Source of the DNA: Pseudomonadales bacterium
GTDB taxonomy: Bacteria; Pseudomonadota; Gammaproteobacteria; Pseudomonadales; DC-out160
Length of the DNA: 64,000 nt
Direction: 5' to 3'
Assembly (NCBI GenBank): GCA_019090455.1
Contig: JAHRWA010000043.1
Location: 1 to 64,000 of the forward strand
Both the position numbers and the translations under genes were made by a program. Each line of letters starts with the position of its first letter. Within the stretch, counting starts at the first letter, position 1. Below are positions 32,894-40,854 of the stretch, in pieces. The notes under the pieces were generated by a model. The model ran no database searches. It was given only the letters and a program-made list of their open reading frames with translations, and was not told the origin of the DNA.

Positions 32894-35800
32894 CTAGTTA
32901 TCCAGATTGATTTCTATCGTTTTATTAGGCTTAGAAAAAGATGATTTCTTTTGGGTTACCCCAATGGTATTTGATATTCCACTAATAAACTTTAACTGGG
33001 AAGATGCCGAGTTATTACTAATACCAAATCCAAGTTCTAAGGTGAAGTCTATACTGGTTAACTCTTCCGTATTCTTTTCAATAACGGATACTTGATCTAC
33101 CAACGGATAGGCACCACAACTTTCACCCGCTTGGCAAATAATGTCATCGTAGTCAATGTCGGATCCGCCTAACAGATAATAGGACCCTGGGGGAACGTTC
33201 TCAATTTGATAGCTATGTACTCCGTTGCCGACAGGTGTAGTCGTCGTTTGACCGACAAAGTCATAATTACTGTCGAGTAATAGCACCCATGTCACCCCTA
33301 AGTCTCCGCTGGAAGAGACTGTTCCTACGTTGGTGGAAATAACTACCTCCACTGCACTACCCGCCGCCGAGGTAAATCGGATTCGCTCGGAATAATATCC
33401 ATCTTGAAGGCCATTGCGGTCAATCGTCACAAGATAGGTTCCCAAATTATCTGAGTCGACTGTTTGAGCAGTGACTGAAAACCAGCTTTCGCTAGGGGGA
33501 GTGAGGGAAACTAAACCTGATGCTTCTCCCGAATTGATCAAGTCAAATTCTTTAGTCGTGCCGGAAGAACCGAAATTAACTGCAGATAGAGAGGTGCTAA
33601 GTACAGAAGGAAGCTGACCACCACCTGCTAGTCGACTTGCTTCTTGAACGGCCTTGAAAGCGTCGATAAAACCATGGCCATACGTATCATCTCGACCTAC
33701 AAGCCCAAGATCAGTCGTAATCGTACCGCTACTCAGCAATAAGTCAAAATCGTTGGGAGATAAATCCGTATGTACGGCCTTCATAAGAGCAACAATTCCT
33801 GCCATGTGAGGTGCTGCCATAGAAGTCCCTTGGTAGGCAACATATGCGGATTGACGAGTTCCGCTGGAATCATCAACTAAGCAGCTCCATACGCCATCGG
33901 AATATCGGTCTTGGTTTAGGTCGGCAGATGTGTCTCCCCCTGGTGCCGCGACATCAATTGCGGTACCGAAATTGGAGTAGGGTGCTCGCTCGTTGTTGTA
34001 ATCGGTGGCGCTAACAGAAACTACGCCTTCATAAGATGCGGGATAACTTAATTGTGAGGTGTTTTCGTTTCCAGCGGCCGCAATAATGATGACGCCTTCA
34101 TTACGGGCAGCGGTATAGGCTTCTTGCGCAGACTGTAAAAATGATCCACCACCCAAACTGAGGTTAATGATGTCTGCTCTCTTTGCAGGGATGGTCCCAC
34201 TGTCATTGGAGAGTCCTGCCGCATATCGTACACTTTGAATAATATCATTGGACGTTCCGCCCTCTACACCCAATACACGTAAAGGCATAATTTTGGCTCC
34301 CCAGGAAACGCCGGCTAATCCAAGGTTATTGTCAGTGCGGCTAGCAACGGTGCCGGCAACGTGGGTGCCATGCCAAGAGCTTTTGCCATTTTCCGTTGAG
34401 TCTCCTGGATCATCAGGGTTGGCATCGATACCGTCACCGTCGTTTGACATGGATGGGGTGCTAATAAAATCATAACCAGAAATAAGCTGACCCTGTAGAT
34501 CCTCATGAGCGAGAAACACGCCAGTATCGATGACAGCAACAATGACATCATCGCCTTGAGCGGGGGTTCCCGTGGTGATATCCCACGCTTGCTCTAATTT
34601 CATATTTTGATAATGCCACTGCACCGCGTAATGGGTGTCATTCGGTGTTGCCATGGCTTGAACAATATAGTTGGGTTCTGCGTATTCCACGTCATCTTGT
34701 TGACTCAATTTTTTTATCGCTAGTAGTGTTTTGAATTTTTGATAACTGCGAGCGTTGGTTGAGGCAACTTCTTGGATAAACTTGTTATCGGTTAAATTGG
34801 GATAGCTGCCTGAAGAAGAGCTGGTGCTATATGAACCTAGAGAAAGGGGTGAACCTAGAGAAAGGGAGTCGAATGTAACGAGTGTTGTTCGATTGCTGCT
34901 GGTATTTGAAGTGCTAGCGATGAAGCCGCTATCCTTCTTGGAAAAAGCGGATACATTTGTGAAGGGTTTGAATTTTACGATACTTTGGTTAGTCACAAAA
35001 TCGGCTTGAGTGGAAGGGGTACCGGTATAGTTGACGCCAACGTGCTCAAGCAAAAGCACATATTTCGAGATTCCGCTAAAAGCGGAAACTTCAATATAAT
35101 AGTCTCCATCGCTGGGGACTTGAATGGCTTCGAATTCGGTTACCGTGTTAGAATAAACGATTAAGTTTAAATCCATGTCCCACAAATAAAGATCAAGATC
35201 GCCTTGATAGCTACCGGTGAAATCAAAATCGACGACTTGCAGTGCGATAATTTGATCTTTTTGGAGGTGTACTTTGTAGACATCTATGTCATCCCCCTGC
35301 GTAGCAAAAATATGATCCTGATTGCCCGTACCTTCAAAACTGGAAAAACCGTGAACAATGGAATAATTTGGTATTTCCTGCGCGGTGGATACTGAGTTAT
35401 TGGGGATTCCTTGGGTTGTTGTAGGTTCGTTAGTATCATTATCCACTAATGTAAATGCCGCTGCCGTCACCATACCTGAGATAGAGCCATAGTTTATCGT
35501 AGTACAGATTAATTGGATGTCAGTAATATCTTCGCTCTGAATAATTCCTTGTGCGTTATTTAAGGTACAGTTTTGTCCTGTCGGTTGTGTGTTGATTTCT
35601 ACATTGTAGGCTTGGCCATTGGAATAGGGGCCTTGGAATGTAAATTGGCTACCCGTAGCGGTAAGAAGAATGTTTCCGTTTTGCAGCGTAATTGATTCCG
35701 TTAAGCCTGTGATCTGTCCTCGAATTTCGAAAGTTTCATCGACACAATTCACGATTACATTTGCAATGTTTTGATTTTGAATGACCCCCTGTCCATTAGA

Positions 35801-36055
35801 AACTGTACAAGTTTGCCCTTCGGGCTGTGATTCAATTGTTACGTTATAAACACTTCCAACAGCTAGTTGGTCATTGAAGGTGAAACTCGAGCCAGTGGCC
35901 AATAATACTTCCGAATTGTTTCTTATGCTTAACGACCCGGACAAGCCAATAATGGTCCCACCGGTGGAAAAGGTTGGATTGTCCGGGTCGCCGCTACCGC
36001 CGCAACTGATGAGTAAGGCGGTAACGAACAATAAAGATAGTTTTAGATGATTCAT
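32894..36055 (-). CDS. Secreted subtilisin-like (S8) protease lipoprotein
   Basis: A 1,053-residue exported protease. FVTALLISCGGSGDPDNP gives a lipobox. Residues 30-190 carry two copies of a roughly 75-residue beta domain (GQTCTVSNGQGVIQNQNIAN and GQNCTLNNAQGIIQSEDITD mark each). Residues about 235-345 form a PPC-like prepeptidase domain (DDIDVYKVHLQKDQIIALQV). Residues about 500-780 are the S8 domain with intact catalytic residues: Asp in VAVIDTGVFLAHEDL, His in SSWHGTHVAGTVAS, Asn in IIAAAGNEN, Ser in YQGTSMAAPHMAGI. A beta-rich C-terminal region follows. It probably digests extracellular protein. An 18-bp in-frame duplication lies at 34832-34867. The start lies about 95 bases from a CCTAGAA array. 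Confidence 0.93.
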   Translation of the reverse strand: MNHLKLSLLFVTALLISCGGSGDPDNPTFSTGGTIIGLSGSLSIRNNSEVLLATGSSFTFNDQLAVGSVYNVTIESQPEGQTCTVSNGQGVIQNQNIANVIVNCVDETFEIRGQITGLTESITLQNGNILLTATGSQFTFQGPYSNGQAYNVEINTQPTGQNCTLNNAQGIIQSEDITDIQLICTTINYGSISGMVTAAAFTLVDNDTNEPTTTQGIPNNSVSTAQEIPNYSIVHGFSSFEGTGNQDHIFATQGDDIDVYKVHLQKDQIIALQVVDFDFTGSYQGDLDLYLWDMDLNLIVYSNTVTEFEAIQVPSDGDYYIEVSAFSGISKYVLLLEHVGVNYTGTPSTQADFVTNQSIVKFKPFTNVSAFSKKDSGFIASTSNTSSNRTTLVTFDSLSLGSPLSLGSYSTSSSSGSYPNLTDNKFIQEVASTNARSYQKFKTLLAIKKLSQQDDVEYAEPNYIVQAMATPNDTHYAVQWHYQNMKLEQAWDITTGTPAQGDDVIVAVIDTGVFLAHEDLQGQLISGYDFISTPSMSNDGDGIDANPDDPGDSTENGKSSWHGTHVAGTVASRTDNNLGLAGVSWGAKIMPLRVLGVEGGTSNDIIQSVRYAAGLSNDSGTIPAKRADIINLSLGGGSFLQSAQEAYTAARNEGVIIIAAAGNENTSQLSYPASYEGVVSVSATDYNNERAPYSNFGTAIDVAAPGGDTSADLNQDRYSDGVWSCLVDDSSGTRQSAYVAYQGTSMAAPHMAGIVALMKAVHTDLSPNDFDLLLSSGTITTDLGLVGRDDTYGHGFIDAFKAVQEASRLAGGGQLPSVLSTSLSAVNFGSSGTTKEFDLINSGEASGLVSLTPPSESWFSVTAQTVDSDNLGTYLVTIDRNGLQDGYYSERIRFTSAAGSAVEVVISTNVGTVSSSGDLGVTWVLLLDSNYDFVGQTTTTPVGNGVHSYQIENVPPGSYYLLGGSDIDYDDIICQAGESCGAYPLVDQVSVIEKNTEELTSIDFTLELGFGISNNSASSQLKFISGISNTIGVTQKKSSFSKPNKTIEINLDN
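34832..34867 (-). repeat. 18-bp in-frame tandem duplication inside the protease gene
   Basis: TGAACCTAGAGAAAGGGG (34832-34849) is followed by TGAACCTAGAGAAAGGGA (34850-34867). On the coding strand it gives a repeated SLSLGSPLSLGS-type segment in the Ser-rich linker before the S8 domain. Confidence 0.85.
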
Positions 36056-36483
36056 TTTTATTTTCCTTCGTAAAATACAAGTCGGCTTTTTATCATTTCA
36101 CTGTTTGCTATAGAGACCCACAGAACATAAAACCATAGAGGGTAAAGCCCTAGAACCTAGAACCTAGAACCTAGAACCTAGAACCTAGAATGAAAAAACA
36201 AATTCAGCGGAGTTTATACTAAAGATCAGGATAAAAATAAGCGAGAATATAATGACCTTTTATATTGGTAATTTTGCTTACGCTCTGGGGTCAAGAAATA
36301 CTATGTGTGCTGAGTTTTTCGCGGATGTTTTAGCTATATCGGCTAGTTTGCCTAACTGAATACATGCGGTTTGGAAATACTCTAGCGAAAGACCATACTT
36401 ACGTAAGACCTAGTGATAACGGCCTAGTCAGCTACTGGAAATTCTAGGGACTTTATATTAGTTATTCGATACGAGAAATAAGT
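36056..36483. other. Divergent intergenic region with heptamer array
   Basis: About 430 bases between the subtilase and receiver-domain genes, which are divergent. Apart from the CCTAGAA array at 36149-36190 no element is recognised. Both promoters should lie here. Confidence 0.5.
36149..36190. repeat. CCTAGAA heptamer x6
   Basis: Six exact, uninterrupted CCTAGAA units (42 bp). The array starts 94 bases before the subtilase start codon on the minus strand and ends about 294 bases before the receiver-domain gene. Exact arrays of this sort are prone to slippage. Confidence 0.95.
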
Positions 36484-37632
36484 ATGTCTCAGTCAGCAGT
36501 AAAAGTATTAATTATTGATAAAGAAGAAAAGAACCTCGAGGCTTTAGAAATGCTATTGGAGAAGCATTATATTGTCAGCAGTTTGTGCGAAAGTTTGAAT
36601 TGTGTGGAGCATATCCGAAACACTCGGCCAGATATCGTTATTCTCAACCCCATCATGTATGGATTGAATCTTGCTGAAGTCTGTCAAGCGGTAAAGGAAG
36701 ATACTGATCATCCGGGGCATGTGCTGTTTATCAGTGATTTTGGTTCAGCGGACGATGCAATATGGGCTTACAAGGTAGGGGCAGATGATTATATAAAATG
36801 GCCATTTAATAAAGAGTTGGTATTGGAAAAAATTGCGAGCCAAGTAGAAAGTCGGGTCTTCCATAAGGCTGTGGCTTCCGAGGCTGACGAGGCAAAACAA
36901 ATTGCAATCACGGCGATGCGCTCCACCAGTGAATTGGGTAAAGTGATGAGCTATATCATGGCGCTTCCCGATTGCCATGATTATGATGAGTTAGCGATAG
37001 AACTGATGACCGCCATCGAAGGGGTGGGGCTGGCACCGCAAATTCAATTTCGAACCAATCAAGGGTCGATGAACTATCGATGTGAGAACACCTCTTTAGA
37101 GGCCCAGATGATGAGCGACACATCAACATCTGATAAAATTGCCGTATTTGGAGACACTATTATCATTAATGGTAAAACGGTATCTGCTTTAGCGACGACT
37201 TTACCTGGGGTCCATGTGAATAAAGATGTGTGTAGGGATAATCTAGTGGTTATGTTGAATGCAGCTGATAGTCGTCTACAAACTTTGATTGCTCAGCAAG
37301 AAATTGAGAGTCTTAGATCTTCCACAATTGATGCGTCCTTGGAAACGACTGAACTTGAAATGAAAAAGGTAAATCAAAAGTTTGAAACTTATACACATGA
37401 TATGTGGCAAAGTTTAGATCACTTAAAGCTAGAGATTCAAAACATGTTTATGTCAATATCTCTGGAGCACGAGCAGGAAGAATATATCTTAAATATTATC
37501 GACAGGCATTCCACTGAAATCCATGAATCGGATGCATTAAAGAATGATATCGAGGCCGCTTTCACTAAAATTAGTTTCTACATGCAAACCCTAAATACCC
37601 CTTCATCGTCTAACGCTAAAAATGAGCTTTAG
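36484..37632 (+). CDS. Protein with degenerate receiver (pseudo-REC) domain
   Basis: A 382-residue cytoplasmic protein. Residues 5-120 have the CheY-like receiver fold (VKVLIIDKEEKNLEALEMLL, VGADDYIKWPFNKELVLEKI). The phosphoacceptor position, usually LLD in DLVLLDIMMPG, is Asn55 in DIVILNPIMYG, and the conserved KP lysine position is Trp106. Ser84 replaces the usual Thr. Aspartate phosphorylation is therefore unlikely. Residues 145-260 form an unrecognised domain. Residues 265-310 look like a coiled coil (IAQQEIESLRSSTIDASLET), with a helical tail. There is no DNA-binding or enzymatic output domain I recognise. The partner may be a sensor or scaffold outside the window. Confidence 0.8.
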   Translation: MSQSAVKVLIIDKEEKNLEALEMLLEKHYIVSSLCESLNCVEHIRNTRPDIVILNPIMYGLNLAEVCQAVKEDTDHPGHVLFISDFGSADDAIWAYKVGADDYIKWPFNKELVLEKIASQVESRVFHKAVASEADEAKQIAITAMRSTSELGKVMSYIMALPDCHDYDELAIELMTAIEGVGLAPQIQFRTNQGSMNYRCENTSLEAQMMSDTSTSDKIAVFGDTIIINGKTVSALATTLPGVHVNKDVCRDNLVVMLNAADSRLQTLIAQQEIESLRSSTIDASLETTELEMKKVNQKFETYTHDMWQSLDHLKLEIQNMFMSISLEHEQEEYILNIIDRHSTEIHESDALKNDIEAAFTKISFYMQTLNTPSSSNAKNEL

Positions 37633-37762
37633 CTGGGAGCTACTGGTTTTTCGGGTATTCGTCTGTATTTATTAAACTAGAGCCCTTTTTTGATCATCAG
37701 AATAGGTCTAAAATTGGCTTTTTTAAATGAGCGCTACACAGACTAATAATTGAAGAGGCTTT

Positions 37763-38332
37763 ATGGGAAATCAAACGTTAACCGAGGCGGAAATAGTTGA
37801 GTTTGAAGATTTTATTCAAACAGAGGAGTTGATTGACGCTCACGATTACTACGGCACTCATGGGTTTATCTCTGGATTGGCAGTAAGTCCAGTCGAAATC
37901 CCCGATGCAGCTTGGTTAGCGATTTTACTTGATGTCGATGAAGAATCCATTTCGAAACCAGAATTTACAAAAGTGGGTGAAACATTAATAAAATTGAAAA
38001 AAGCGATTGAATACTCGCTTTATCACAGTGAAAAGATGGTTCTTCCCTGTCCGTTAAGATTGTCCCCTAAGCCTGACGAATCTGCCTTACGAAGTTGGGC
38101 CATTGGATTTATGGAGACTGTCTTCCTGGAAGAAGATAGCTGGTATAACGTCAACGAAGAGACTGTCGCACAATTGCTATTGCCTATGATTCTGGCTTCG
38201 GGATTGCACGAGGAGCAAGAAATCTTAAAAATGGAGCGAGACCCAAAACTGGGCCAAGCCATTTTACTCCAAATACCGGAGGTTATCATCGATCTCTATA
38301 TATTGTATCGTTCCGGTAACGCGCCCGAATAA
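37763..38332 (+). CDS. UPF0149 (YgfB/YecA) family protein
   Basis: A 189-residue cytoplasmic helical protein. The family N-terminus reads IDAHDYYGTHGFISGLAVSP, and the middle has ALRSWAIGFMETVFLEED, both typical of UPF0149. Family members such as YgfB act as regulators in Pseudomonas; the molecular role here is unknown. No SEC-C zinc tail is present, so it is YgfB-like in layout rather than full-length YecA. AGAGGC lies about eight bases before ATG 37763. Confidence 0.85.
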   Translation: MGNQTLTEAEIVEFEDFIQTEELIDAHDYYGTHGFISGLAVSPVEIPDAAWLAILLDVDEESISKPEFTKVGETLIKLKKAIEYSLYHSEKMVLPCPLRLSPKPDESALRSWAIGFMETVFLEEDSWYNVNEETVAQLLLPMILASGLHEEQEILKMERDPKLGQAILLQIPEVIIDLYILYRSGNAPE

Positions 38333-38440
38333 AGTGCTGTCCTCCTGCGCTTAATCAAAATATACACTTTTACAGCATCATCACTTTTCACAACAATAGC
38401 GTTTTTTTATGCTAGCTGGATTCGTGTGCTCTACTATCGG

Positions 38441-38620
38441 CTAATCTGATTTATCTTTGCTAATCAATCTCAATATTGCCTTAAAATCTACCTTCAATTG
38501 TTGTATGTATTCTGGCCCAAACTGCACTACCGGAATAGGAATACCGGTGAGATTATGCGACTCGACCTTGACCTGATTGATTAGGCATGACGGTAGATTA
38601 ATGAAGTAAAAGAGATTCAA
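38441..38620 (-). CDS. Possible small protein or C-terminal gene fragment
   Basis: A 59-codon frame from TTG 38620 to TAG 38441. It reads LPSCLINQVKVESHNLTGIP, then IPVVQFGPEYIQQLKVDFKA and ILRLISKDKSD. The C-terminal part has strongly protein-like composition. No ribosome binding site is clear, and the start abuts the start of the opposite methyltransferase gene. It may be a remnant of a longer gene, or an artefact. Confidence 0.3.
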   Translation of the reverse strand: MNLFYFINLPSCLINQVKVESHNLTGIPIPVVQFGPEYIQQLKVDFKAILRLISKDKSD

Positions 38621-38622
38621 GT

Positions 38623-39324
38623 ATGATTAATAGTACGGTGGTACCTCTGGTGTCCAATTTAACTTATGAGGCAATAAAATTAGGAACGCGCGTTTACGGG
38701 TTATCTTCTTTGCCAGTGGTGAGTACGGGACGTTCTTTTGGGTATTATCGGAAGATATTTTTTGATAATAAATCAGAGCATCAGGTGCTTTCAGAGCTTA
38801 AAGGGCAGGTCATTGCAGATATTGGTTGTGGATTGACGCCTTATGTTTCTGATTCGATGTTCCAAGCCTGTCGGCGTAAAGGTATTTCGTTTTACGGCAT
38901 CGATCCTAAGTTGGCAAATGGGTTCAAGTTCGGTTTATTTGATCGTTTTAAAGTACGCGTAGTCGGGGGCGAGGGTAAGATAGACCCCAATGCGAGAGGG
39001 TTGGAGAAAGGGATTGGCACGCTTGCAGATGATTTGCCATTCGAAGATAACTCTGTAGATTTAGTGCTGTCTAATTATGCTATGTATGCGTGGATAAATG
39101 ATGACGCTATATTAGAGGGAATATTCCAGGAATTTCATCGAGTCTTGAAACTGGGCGGCTCCGTTAAGATTTATCCAACGCCTCATCTCAATACCCTTGA
39201 GCCGAAGAGTGACAGTTTTAGAAAAGTGATGTCGCAATTTGATATCCATCAAAAATTTGCCGGTGATCCACTGCTGTTTGTAAAATACCCTCCTGCTTTT
39301 ATGACCACTTTTACTAAGCGATAA
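38623..39324 (+). CDS. Class I SAM-dependent methyltransferase
   Basis: A 233-residue cytoplasmic protein. Motif I is VIADIGCGLTPYVSDSMF near residue 64, the acidic loop is GIDPKLANGF, and motif IV/V is LPFEDNSVDLVLSNYAMY followed by EFHRVLKLGGSVKIYP. The fold is a methyltransferase-11 type; the acceptor is unknown. ATG 38623 lies 12 bases after AAAGAGAT. The following crotonase gene is about 75 bases downstream. Confidence 0.85.
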   Translation: MINSTVVPLVSNLTYEAIKLGTRVYGLSSLPVVSTGRSFGYYRKIFFDNKSEHQVLSELKGQVIADIGCGLTPYVSDSMFQACRRKGISFYGIDPKLANGFKFGLFDRFKVRVVGGEGKIDPNARGLEKGIGTLADDLPFEDNSVDLVLSNYAMYAWINDDAILEGIFQEFHRVLKLGGSVKIYPTPHLNTLEPKSDSFRKVMSQFDIHQKFAGDPLLFVKYPPAFMTTFTKR

Positions 39325-39397
39325 AACACTATTTCGTTAAATCGCTAGGAATCTAGGCTAGTATTGAACCTCTCAAATTCAATTGTTGGATAACAAT

Positions 39398-40222
39398 ATG
39401 ACGAATCTAGTGACTATTGATATACAGGATCAAATTGCCGATGTGCGATTAAATCGCCCGGATAAAATGAACGCGCTCAGTATGCCCATGTTTGATGCGA
39501 TCGTTGCTGCGGGCAAGCAATTGCAAAAAAACACGCAAGTGCGAGCAGTCGTGCTTTCAGGCGAAGGTCGAAGTTTTTGTGCAGGGATGGACTTGGCCAA
39601 TTTTACTGATTCAAACAATATGGCAGATCCGTTCGGTGATGGTAAGGGTGGGGCTTGGCCTAATTTTTATCAATTACCCGCCTTCGTATGGAAAGCGATC
39701 CCAGTCCCAGTTATTTGTGCACTGCACGGAGTGACCTATGGTGGTGGAGCACAAATTGCTTTGGGTGCAGATATTCGCATTGCCAATCCTGATCTAAAAA
39801 TGTCTATCATGGAAATAAAGTGGGGCCTCATACCCGATATGTCGGCATCGCAAACTCTTCGTGACTTGGTGCGGTTGGATATTGCAAAAGAGCTGACTTT
39901 TACCGGTCGAGTTGTGGGAGGAGAGGAGGCGTTACAAATTGGTTTAGTAACATCGCTGAGTGACACGCCACGAGAAACAGCTCTAGAAATGGCGGCGGGA
40001 ATTGCCGCGCGTAACCCCAACGCGATTATGCTAGGAAAGCACCTGCTGGATAATACTTGGCATGGCGATCAACTTGAGGGGCTACGAATGGAAGAACGTT
40101 TACAAGCCAAGATATTAAAAAGCCATAATCAAATAGAAGCCGTTATGGCCGGAATGCAAAAACGTGAAGCTAATTATAATGACAGGGATATGGTTGATTT
40201 TGATTCTGTTGATTTAGATTGA
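39398..40222 (+). CDS. Enoyl-CoA hydratase/isomerase family (crotonase) protein
   Basis: A 274-residue cytoplasmic enzyme. The oxyanion-hole motifs are RSFCAGMDLANF and GVTYGGGAQIALGADIRI; the N-terminal VRLNRPDKMNALSMPMF is classic crotonase. The Glu pair of hydratases is only partly conserved (MEIKWGLIPDMSAS), so isomerase or another crotonase reaction is possible. ATG 39398 is preferred to TTG 39383, which adds only five residues. It may be cotranscribed with the GFA gene that follows after 40 bases. Confidence 0.9.
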   Translation: MTNLVTIDIQDQIADVRLNRPDKMNALSMPMFDAIVAAGKQLQKNTQVRAVVLSGEGRSFCAGMDLANFTDSNNMADPFGDGKGGAWPNFYQLPAFVWKAIPVPVICALHGVTYGGGAQIALGADIRIANPDLKMSIMEIKWGLIPDMSASQTLRDLVRLDIAKELTFTGRVVGGEEALQIGLVTSLSDTPRETALEMAAGIAARNPNAIMLGKHLLDNTWHGDQLEGLRMEERLQAKILKSHNQIEAVMAGMQKREANYNDRDMVDFDSVDLD

Positions 40223-40262
40223 AGCTGTTGATCTCGGTAGATATCGCAAGCCGGAGACGCAA

Positions 40263-40640
40263 GTGATTTATAAGGGTAGTTGTCATTGTGGTGCTGTGAC
40301 TTTTGAGGTTGAGGCCCCCAAGGTATTAGAGGCTGAAGCGTGTAATTGCTCTATCTGTTCGAAATCGGGATTCGTGCATTTAATCGTACCAAAACGCAGT
40401 TTTACATTAACCTCAGGCGAAAATAATCTAAAAACCTATCGTTATAACACCGGTATAGCGGAGCATACTTTTTGCGAGATATGTGGCATTAAGCCGTTTT
40501 ATATACCGCGCTCAAATCCTGACGGTGTGGACGTCAATATTCGCTGTCTTGATACTGCGCCCGAAGTGGTGAATGTGACTGAATTTGATGGCCAAAACTG
40601 GGAAGATAATGCGCATTTACTGAAGCATAAAAGTGAATGA
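40263..40640 (+). CDS. GFA/CENP-V family zinc protein
   Basis: A 125-residue protein with GFA cysteine motifs: GSCHCGAVTFEVEAP, EACNCSICSKSGF and TFCEICGIKPFY. The C-terminal half (YIPRSNPDGVDVNIRCLDT) matches the clade close to human CENPV and yeast homologues better than the gene at 27163 does. The start is GTG 40263 with GGAGACGCAA upstream. It probably forms a unit with the crotonase gene just before it. Confidence 0.87.
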   Translation: MIYKGSCHCGAVTFEVEAPKVLEAEACNCSICSKSGFVHLIVPKRSFTLTSGENNLKTYRYNTGIAEHTFCEICGIKPFYIPRSNPDGVDVNIRCLDTAPEVVNVTEFDGQNWEDNAHLLKHKSE

Positions 40641-40854
40641 TTTCGAAATTTTTCAGGTTTGAAATTAGAATTTTGATGGTGTAGTGTAGCATGCAATTTT
40701 GCTTAACAATTTGATAAATAAAGAACAGTGTATTGATAAATAAAAAGAACGGCGTGCCTGCCATTTGAATTTATTTAAATAACCTAACGTGAAATATGAA
40801 TGGCTGAAGATGCCAACTAAAAATAATGTGTTAATGACTAAGTGGGAATAATAA

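Noticed and set aside
34248-34475. Plus-strand frames inside the subtilase gene
   Set aside because: They are antisense shadows of a gene with intact catalytic motifs.
36149-36190. CCTAGAA units as a CRISPR array
   Set aside because: Units are 7 bp with no spacers and no cas genes are near.
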